Assembly: GCA_963969365.1 (NCBI GenBank) | Contig: OZ017752.1 | Coordinates: forward strand, 1,984,001 to 2,048,000 | DNA from: Asterochloris sp. CNOR1 | Taxonomy: Eukaryota; Chlorophyta; Trebouxiophyceae; Trebouxiales; Trebouxiaceae | Reading direction: 5' to 3' | DNA length: 64,000 nucleotides | Shown here: one piece after another, positions 57,301 to 64,000 of the stretch | Layout: each line of letters starts with the position of its first letter | Position numbering within the stretch: the first letter of the stretch is position 1 | Program-made: the position numbers and the translations under genes | Notes under the pieces: model-generated | Told to the model about the DNA's origin: nothing | Seen by the model: the letters and a program-made list of their open reading frames with translations, nothing else | Database searches by the model: none

Positions 57301-60300
57301 CCCTGAAGGCTGCAGTGAGCCACTCAACACTTCGTTTGAATATGTCACAGCTTATATGCCAAGAGTCTCATTTGCAGAAGGTGGCGCCAGCTGCAATTTG
57401 CCGGTACCTGCAGCAGCATCGTGTGGCAGGGCGGCAGGCTCGCAGCAGTTGGATCTCAAGTGACTACAGTGGCAGAGTGTTCGTCAAGCACCAAGAAGCG
57501 CTGACCTGCAGGAATGCCACAACCAGGTGGGGCTTGCTGCCGCGGTTGAGAATTGAGAGGCCATGGAAGGCTGACTGCACTGGCTCTGCCAGCAGGGGCA
57601 GCAGGTGGGGGGCCACATCGGCCTCCTGCAGGAGCGCGGCGAACAGGTGGGGCGCCCTGCAGGAACGCCCACCAGCACCCAGTCAGACCGCTGCCAGTGT
57701 TCCGCACCAGATGACTTGTGCACCAACCCCGTCTGTTGGTGGCAGCAGGTGTCTGTGCAGGGTGATGCAGACGAGTGCAGCCACAGGCAGGCATGGCCAT
57801 CAACAAGGGTGTCTTCCTGCAGATGAATGCGGGTTGCCCACCCCTCTCGCATGTTGCAGGAGGGCGCAGCGTTCGTGTCACAGGCAAGCATTACGCAAAA
57901 TGGCACTGACATGGGGTGGTCGCTCAGCCTGCGCAGCTGCTTGCACAGTCCGTCCACAATGTAGTCCGCATTCGCAGCCACAAGCTGCCCAAAGGTGGCA
58001 TAGCCGCCGTGAAAACACAGGCTGCTGATGGCTGCAGCAGCACTGGATGCCACAGAGGCGCAGGGGTCACTCAATCGCTCCAGCACCGGCAGCAGCACGG
58101 CGCGCAGCAGGCGGCCATTGGAGGTGAGGCCGCCCTGCAGTGCCCGGGCCAGGGTGCCAACTGCCTCCAGGCAGCTGCGCACCAGCATGGCGTTGACACC
58201 CACCTACAACAGGCAGGAGTAAGCAGTGGGCCTATGAAGGCAGCGCCACAAAACATGTTGCCCAGACCGCATCTCTTGCACCAGAAGATGGATGTGGCAG
58301 CACGCAATAAGATTGGCTGGGTGATGTAGGCCGGGCTGCAAACTTCCAAGCTTGCATCTTGGCTTGTCAAACTGTGCAGAATCACAGGATGCATGTTCAC
58401 CAGCAGGGTTGATGCTGCCAGGCTACCTGCATACTTGTCAGAATTTGATGGTTGATGTCAGCATTGTGGGTCTGCAGTCCCCATAGGGAACTGTCTGTGA
58501 GTGCCTCCAGCACCAGCAGCACTGACTGGTCCGGCAAGGGCTGAGCCACATCCAGGCGCACCTGCAGGGGCCGCATTTGCCAGTAGCGCAAGGCATCTGC
58601 AGGGGAGCACTGCAGGCAAGGGAGCACTGCAGGGAAGGGCACACTGCAGGCCAAGGGGCACTGCAAAGGCAGGGGAGCACTGCAGGCATGCAGGCAAGGG
58701 AGCACGGTGCGACACGAGGCAGGCCAAGGTGCGCAAGCACCGCAAGCAATGGCGGCCGTCATATCTGCTCAGACACTGAGGCCCGCGTCAGCACTGGGAA
58801 GGGTGAAAGCACCTGAGTGGTTGACTCTGCAAAGCTCGGAGACCAGGCTGGAGATGCGCCAAAAACCACCTCAGCCAGCACTGTGACAGTTGCTGCCGTG
58901 CTGCAGGGCCAGTCAGGGCTGACTGTGCCTGCAGCGGTGGCTGCCTGCTGGCTGACATCAAAGGGCAGGGCGGACTGCAGCAGCTGTAGGAGTCTGCTGA
59001 TGAGAGCATAGACCTGTGCACCTGCATGTGGTGGGCTTCCATAGAGTTACCGTCATGCACCACCTGGTGTGCACAATGCTGATGCCGTCGTGGTGGGCAG
59101 CCAATGGAATCACTTGAGGCGCCCCCCCTGGTGGAAGGGAGCCCTGACCTGGCAAGCACAAAGCTGCCCGCAAGGTGAACCTGCAGCTGCCATGTGAGAA
59201 TGCCTGCACCAGCCGTCACATGCCACAGCAGGCCTGGGGCAGACAGGTCCCCTTGCGCTGCAGCAAGGGGAGGACGGCACTGCTGCAGGTCACCTTGCGG
59301 GGTTGTGACGAGACACAAAGCAGGGCCCCGCAGCCAGGGCGGAAGAGATGGGCCACACCTTTGTCAGCTGGCCCGCCACTGCCTGCAGCTGCATGCCCCA
59401 GCACCCGCGCGACCTTAGCTGCGGCCTCATATGCTTTGCCGGTGGCAATGAACTTGAGGCCGCCCGGCATGCGCGGCAGCTCCACTGCTGGGAGCTGCAA
59501 GCCCTCTGGCAGTGCATGCTGCGTGGGGAGTGTAGGATCCAGGCGAGGTTCCTGTGCGCTCCCCGGCTGCCTGTCAACAGGACCTGCCACAGCCGCTGAC
59601 AGGGCGAGCGCGTTTCCGCGCCTCGAAGACTCAGCAGGGGCACAGCAGCCAGGAGCCTCAGCTGCCCGCGGGGCTGCTGCTGACCCCTGCTCTGTGGCCG
59701 GCAGGGCTTGTGGCAGGTGGGCGCCACCTGTACTTGTGTGGTGGAGCAACAGGGCAGCGGCTGCAGGGTCAAAGGCCAGGCCCTGGGTCAGCTCCAACAG
59801 GATGACCTGGAGTTGTACAGGGTTTTGGAGGACCTCTGCAGTCAGCTGGCTTGATTTGCAGGCCTGCAGACAGGCGGAGGACAAGCCATTCAGTGCAGCA
59901 TGCTGAGGGCAAGAGTGCACCACCCATGAGGCAGCAGCATGCACAGCATGCTGCCCTGAACCCTGACAGGCCGAGCACAGAGGCTTGAGGCGGAGGGTAA
60001 GCTGTCCAGGTGCAAAGGCTGACAGGCTCGCCTGGATGGCAGCTGCCAGGCGTTTGCTGTGCAGGATGCCCTGAGATTCGCCGGACTTAATGCTGGCAGC
60101 CAGTCCTGGGATGAGACGCACCACTGCAGCTTGCACGGCTGCTGCCTGCAATGACATGAAACACAGTCAGCTCTTGGGTCACCATCATAGTCTCACTGAT
60201 CAGAGAAGAGCAGGCTGTGGAGGCCATGCCAAGCAGCATTGGTGACAGCATGGTCAATCAGCAGCCAAGCGGCCAGGCGACGCTGAAACAGTGGTCAGCA

Positions 60301-62587
60301 GATAGGCTTCAGAAACAAAGAGCACCTGTGGGCCGGCCTCGCTGGGATCGGCTTGCTGCTGCAGCCATGTCTGGCAGGGACCTGACACCTGGCCCCACTC
60401 ATCTTGTGCTAGAGTCAGGAGCACGTCCAGCAGCATGCCAGCGGAGTGGTCCAGCGCTGGCAGGCAGCTGTCCAGCAGCTTGATGCAGCCTGAAGACACA
60501 GCGCAAACAGATTTGATTGTCGTTCTGGGTGCGTTCCTGGCGTGATAGTCAATGCACAATGGCCATGAGGGCAAAGGGTGAGCAGAAAGGTCTCGAGGGT
60601 GGGTCATACAAAAGCAATGTCATCTCAGCAGCAGCGTGCTGCTTGCAAACATGTCCTGCGAGAACTCACAGGCAGCCAGCTCAGCTCTGACCCTTGTGCT
60701 GGGATGGGCACACAGTGGGGGCAGCGCCTTCTGCAGGTATGGCCCCAGCCGTCTTGCGCTTGCTCTCAGCCACTCTAGAGATCTCTTGACCATCAGCAGG
60801 GGCTTGGTGCCTTGCTGCGGCCCTGCAGGCAGTGCCCATCAGCTGCTTTCTCCCTCGACCAGAGCAAACTCCGGAAAGGGCAGGCCACCACCACACCAGT
60901 GTGCTGGACCTGTCTGCCAGAAGTGGTGGATGATGCTCAAGGTGGCCCGCTTGATCTGACAGCCATCACTATATGCCCATGCAGCATCACCGGCAGTCAG
61001 CATCAACACGGGCTTACCAGGGCTGGGTGGCGCTGCCGCTGTGTCCTCAGGCTGACCGCTGGCCAACTGCTGCAGCATGCTGAGAGCATCCAGTGCGCTG
61101 GTGCTGGTGTTGGAGCTGCCCTGAAGCGATGGAACGAGGAGCTCACGTGCTTGCATATCACCCAGCGTGCTGCTCAGCACAGCAGCAAGGCCCCTCAGGG
61201 CCTCAGCAGCGGCCTGGCTGCCTGCAGCTGCACCAACAGGGCGCCCGCTGCCAGGCTCGCCAGCACCTGCACAAGTCACACTGTGTGCTTTACTGACAGA
61301 CCCTGCACTACCTAGCATGTGATGCAGGGTCCCAAAGATTTGCAGATCGACTGGGTGGCCCAAGCTTTGGCTGTTGCAGGCCATAGCCCCTGCCCGTGTT
61401 CAAGCTACAGCACAGGCAAAGTATGGGATGTGTTGTTGTTGCCTCACCTGAGGCAGCCAGCAGGGCATTGCTCAGCCCACTAGCCAGGCCAGGCAGCAAT
61501 GGCGCAAGGACGTCTCCATCAGCCACAGCCTCCAGCAGCAGTCGCAGGGCATGCAGGCTAGCGCCGCGCAGAGCCTTGCTGCCCTTCAGGCCTGCTTTGA
61601 CCTCCAGGGCAGCTGTTGTCAGGCACATGGACGTCAGGTAGGCCACCAGGGGCGCTGCCTCAGGGCTGCGCAGCCTGTGCGCACACACTGCGTTTTCTGT
61701 ATTTGGTACCTGCTCCAGGAGGGCTGCCAGAACTTGGACCCCTTGCAGCCGGATCTGCAAGCAGCACAGTGCATGCGTGGCTCCTGCAGCGCACCAGTGC
61801 AACTGTACAGGACACAGGGCACCACGAGCAATCAGCAGCGCACAACTTTTATGATGAACTGCACCAGCACAAACATGCACAACAAAGGCTGCAATGAGTG
61901 TGCACAGCATTGATTGATTGATTGTATGACTGATTGAACTGCTCACAAGCACAGGCAACAGGCTCCCACTTGATGACATGGCCTTCCAGTCTGTCAGATT
62001 GGTGCTTTGCAATGGCAGTCTTACCTCCTCGCTGGCAATGTTCTGCAGTGCTACCACTGCAGACATCCTCTGCAGCAGCTCCAGCAGCTGGTCCGGGCTT
62101 TGCACTGGACTGCGCTGTAGCAAGAGGCAGAGGCATGCAAGGAAGGCCTCTGCGACTTTGTCTGCGGCTGCGGCGGGAAAGGGAGGCTCTTGATCGGCAG
62201 AGTCACGGCCTACAGAGAAAGTGTCAATGTGTCAAGGACCTTAAAGGGGCCTCAGGACAGGTAAAAATCGAGGCAGCAGCAAAGTGCTAGGTGGGTGGCA
62301 CAGGCCTGACATGGAAAGTACTTGCCTTGCTTGCGTTTTGCCACAATGGAGTCTGCCCCAAACATCAGCGGGAACAGCACATAGTCCATGCAGCCAGCCA
62401 GGCCAACAGGCTCAGCCGCAGCCAGGAGATGCTGCAGCCTTTGCAAGTCTCTTCCAAGGCTTTCGGCATCTGCTCTGTGCCTTAGCAGTTGAGAGCAGAC
62501 AGGTTGGAGCTGCTGAAAGACTAGGGCCTTCTCCTTTTCCTGACGACCCTGATCTGACATCTGAGGCTCCATAGCTGAGGTAACCAT
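54382..62587 (-). CDS. TTI1: TELO2-interacting protein 1 homologue (TTT complex HEAT-repeat subunit)
   Basis: TTI1 works with TELO2 and TTI2 as an HSP90 co-chaperone that stabilises newly made PI3K-like kinases, including ATM and TOR. The start at 62587 is the first ATG after an in-frame TGA. Exon 1 carries LQPVCSQLLRHRADAESL and MDYVLFPLMF, matching the family N-terminus (PVC.QL then YILFPL.F). Exon 1 ends at 62326 with a GC donor. A mid-gene stretch reads SLCFHGGYATFGQLVAANAD then YIVDGLCKQLRRLSDHP near 58 kb, the family's conserved CGY..L..LI..N.DYLVN.I block. Later landmarks are PKIKLPDEDTAAVDDLRRRI near 56.4 kb and QEAWPVMKRLLQADP near 55.2 kb. The C-terminal frame crosses a TGA at 54586; a terminal intron of about 75 bases ending near 54566 avoids it and gives a helical last exon to TAG at 54382. 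If that intron is not real the protein ends at 54586. Sequence is diverged, so individual exon ends are uncertain. Confidence 0.85.
56667..56725 (-). repeat. intronic copy of a TTI1 exon end
   Basis: Shares ACCTTGCTCTGC and flanks with the true donor edge at about 56976-57032. Minus-strand peptides: CFADLQVSKEAAEQG and YFDQHHMDKAQAEQG. A second nearby pair, 56745-56783 and 56886-56925, shares CAGCCATGCAGC and CCCCTTCAGTG. Confidence 0.75.
58602..58712. repeat. minisatellite of 3'-splice-site-like units in a TTI1 intron
   Basis: About six imperfect units of 15-26 bases built on GGGAGCACTGCAGGCAA. On the TTI1 strand each unit reads TTGCCTGCAGTGCTCCC, so nearly every unit offers a TGCAG acceptor just ahead of the next exon. 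Confidence 0.85.
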
Positions 62588-62739
62588 GGTAACTCACAGA
62601 GTTTCGAGAGAGTCATTCGGGAGGGGAGCTCATATACTGCATGGCAGAGCACTGGGCAAAGTACCAGCTGTTGTAGATGCAGCTCCTGTCAGACACAGCC
62701 TGACCTAGAGGCTTCCTCCCCCCTTTTGAGAACCGGAAG
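62588..62739. promoter_or_regulatory. compact divergent promoter, TTI1 / unknown gene
   Basis: Only 152 bases separate the two start codons, so both 5' UTRs must be short and the promoter is probably bidirectional. I see no clear TATA box. Confidence 0.5.
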
Positions 62740-64000
62740 ATGCCTACCTCTCAATCAGAGTCATGGCATGCCATTCTGGTAGCCGTGACTGCCTCTGGGC
62801 TCGACATTGGCGCCCTGAAAGCGCATGCCATCAGCCAAGAATTGGTCACGGCCCTGGATATCAGTGCTGTAGTAGCTTCAGTCGAGCCAGCCTCACCTCT
62901 GGGTGCTGAGCTGGCAGCTGCAAAGGCGGTGCGCAGCGCCTGCCTGCAATTGCTGCATGCCGGCGCAACCTGTGATGCACGAAGTGGGCAAAAGCCCAAT
63001 CTGGACTTCTGCTGCATTGCAGGCTGGCGCAGCGGATGCTCCCATAGAGCTGAAGGTGAAGGCGGTGCAAGCTCAGCTGCCTGGCTTCAAGGATGCAGCC
63101 CTTGCTGCTGAGCGTGCCAGACGCAGCAAGGCTGCTGAGGATGCTGCAGCAGCTCTGCAGGTATGCTGCTGCGCCTGGACATGCGCACATAAGCAGTTCA
63201 TCACGGATCAACAAGAAAATGCACAATGTGTGACTGGCTACTTGCCAGTCAGTTGGGAGCCATGTTTGGCGATCCTGCAGTGTGATTGAGGCCCCCACCC
63301 AGTGCAGGCTGCATCGGCAGCAGCAACAGAGGCAGCTGATGCCCTGGCAGCCGTCAAGGCAGCTGTGGAGGCAGGGGCACTCCCACCAGCAGCCAGCCCG
63401 GCAATGCCGCCAGCGGAGCCCAAGCCCCCCACCCCCCCTGCAGCTGGCAAGGCTGCAGCTCCCCCTGCTGCTGGAGGCAAGGCAGCCCCAGGCAAGGCTG
63501 CTGAGGCAGGCAAGCCAGCGGCAGGGAAGGACGCAGCTAAGGCTGTAGATGCTGCTGCAGCGGCAGCTGCCGCGGCCAAGGCTGCAGAGGAGGCTGCTGC
63601 TGCACAGGCAGCCCAGGCTGCGGCCGCAGCAGACCCAGTCGGGACTGCTCAGCAGGTCGGGTACTTGTGTTTGTGCAGTTTTGGTGTGGCTATGCGGCAG
63701 CATCTGGGGCAGGGGGAGATGTCTGATCTTCAATTGTGCCTGAGCCTGAGGCAGAAGTCAGGCCTTGACGCCTCGTTTACAGTGGTAGCATGTCAGGACA
63801 ATCACAGCGCCTGAAGTCATTTGAGCTGAGACCCCAGCTTGTTCTGAGCTTTGTTCGGGCATGCCTTCAGAATTGCATGACCAGGTTCTTGTCCCCACCT
63901 GCACCTCTCAAAACGTGACATGCCCTTCAAACAACACCTCCTTGCCTGCAGACTCTTGAGGCTGCCCAGAAGCAGCTGCTGGTAGCCAGGACAGCCCACA
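62740..64000 (+). CDS. Ala/Lys/Pro-rich protein of unknown function, N-terminal part (3' end beyond the window)
   Basis: I do not recognise this family. A phase-0 model fits: 62740-62928, 63023-63160, 63308-63655 and 63952 onward. The start MPTSQSESWHAILVAVTASG is followed by a short, possibly folded region. Exon 2 encodes IELKVKAVQAQLPGFKDAAL and a basic RARRSKAAEDAAAAL helix. Exon 3 is low complexity: AAGKAAAPPAAGGKAAPG-like runs with Ala, Lys and Pro, then a long poly-Ala/Glu helix. Exon 4 begins TLEAAQKQLLVARTAH. The composition resembles linker-histone tails or appended helical linkers of large enzymes, but that is only a compositional remark. The first donor (62928) was chosen for phase and is the weakest join. 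Divergently paired with TTI1. Confidence 0.6.

Noticed and set aside
56577-58028. 483-codon open frame on the plus strand
   Set aside because: Antisense to TTI1, rich in Cys, Arg and Ser as expected for a shadow of a GC-rich gene, and it runs across TTI1 introns and echoes.
1-64000. Transposons, viral relics, CRISPR arrays, tRNA or rRNA genes
   Set aside because: I looked for transposase or reverse-transcriptase motifs, long terminal or inverted repeats, regular spacer arrays and tRNA-like folds and saw none that I could support.

Overview
This is a gene-dense, intron-rich piece of a eukaryotic nuclear genome. The GC-rich base composition, near-invariant TGCAG 3' splice sites, axonemal dynein, plant-type single GATA finger and compact head-to-head/tail-to-tail layout suggest a green alga (Chlorophyta, perhaps a trebouxiophyte). 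That assignment is inference; nothing in the window proves it. I recognise no prokaryotic features, mobile elements, viral relics, CRISPR arrays, rRNA or tRNA genes.

Layout: (1) 1-12069 minus, N-terminal half of an axonemal dynein heavy chain, running off the left edge inside AAA1. (2) 12371-19698 plus, complete exportin-2 (CSE1/CAS/XPO2), modelled as 17 exons and 966 codons. (3) 19999-42011 minus, the ATM checkpoint kinase, 22 kb, from TAN-like motif to FATC. (4) 43071-46890 plus, a GATA zinc-finger protein. (5) 48048-54231 plus, a canonical Polo-like kinase with two polo boxes and a very long linker, 14 exons and 1168 codons. (6) 54382-62587 minus, TTI1, the HEAT-repeat subunit of the TTT co-chaperone that matures ATM-family kinases. 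(7) 62740-64000 plus, an unrecognised Ala/Lys/Pro-rich protein running off the right edge. Three pairs are divergent (dynein/exportin-2, ATM/GATA, TTI1/unknown) and two are convergent (exportin-2/ATM, PLK/TTI1).

Together the genes cover cell division and genome surveillance: a checkpoint kinase and a subunit of its chaperone, a mitotic/centriolar kinase, the importin-alpha recycling receptor and a ciliary motor. PLK is the notable one, because land plants are reported to lack canonical Polo kinases.

The most unusual signal is in the introns. In at least five genes, introns carry degenerate extra copies of the exon/intron boundary next to them: 25-90 bases spanning the splice site, usually in direct orientation, once inverted, from one to four copies per boundary. 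Some copies keep a usable splice site or an open frame. I know of no described element that does this. It looks like a pervasive process of intron growth by duplication across splice junctions, and I report each case separately.
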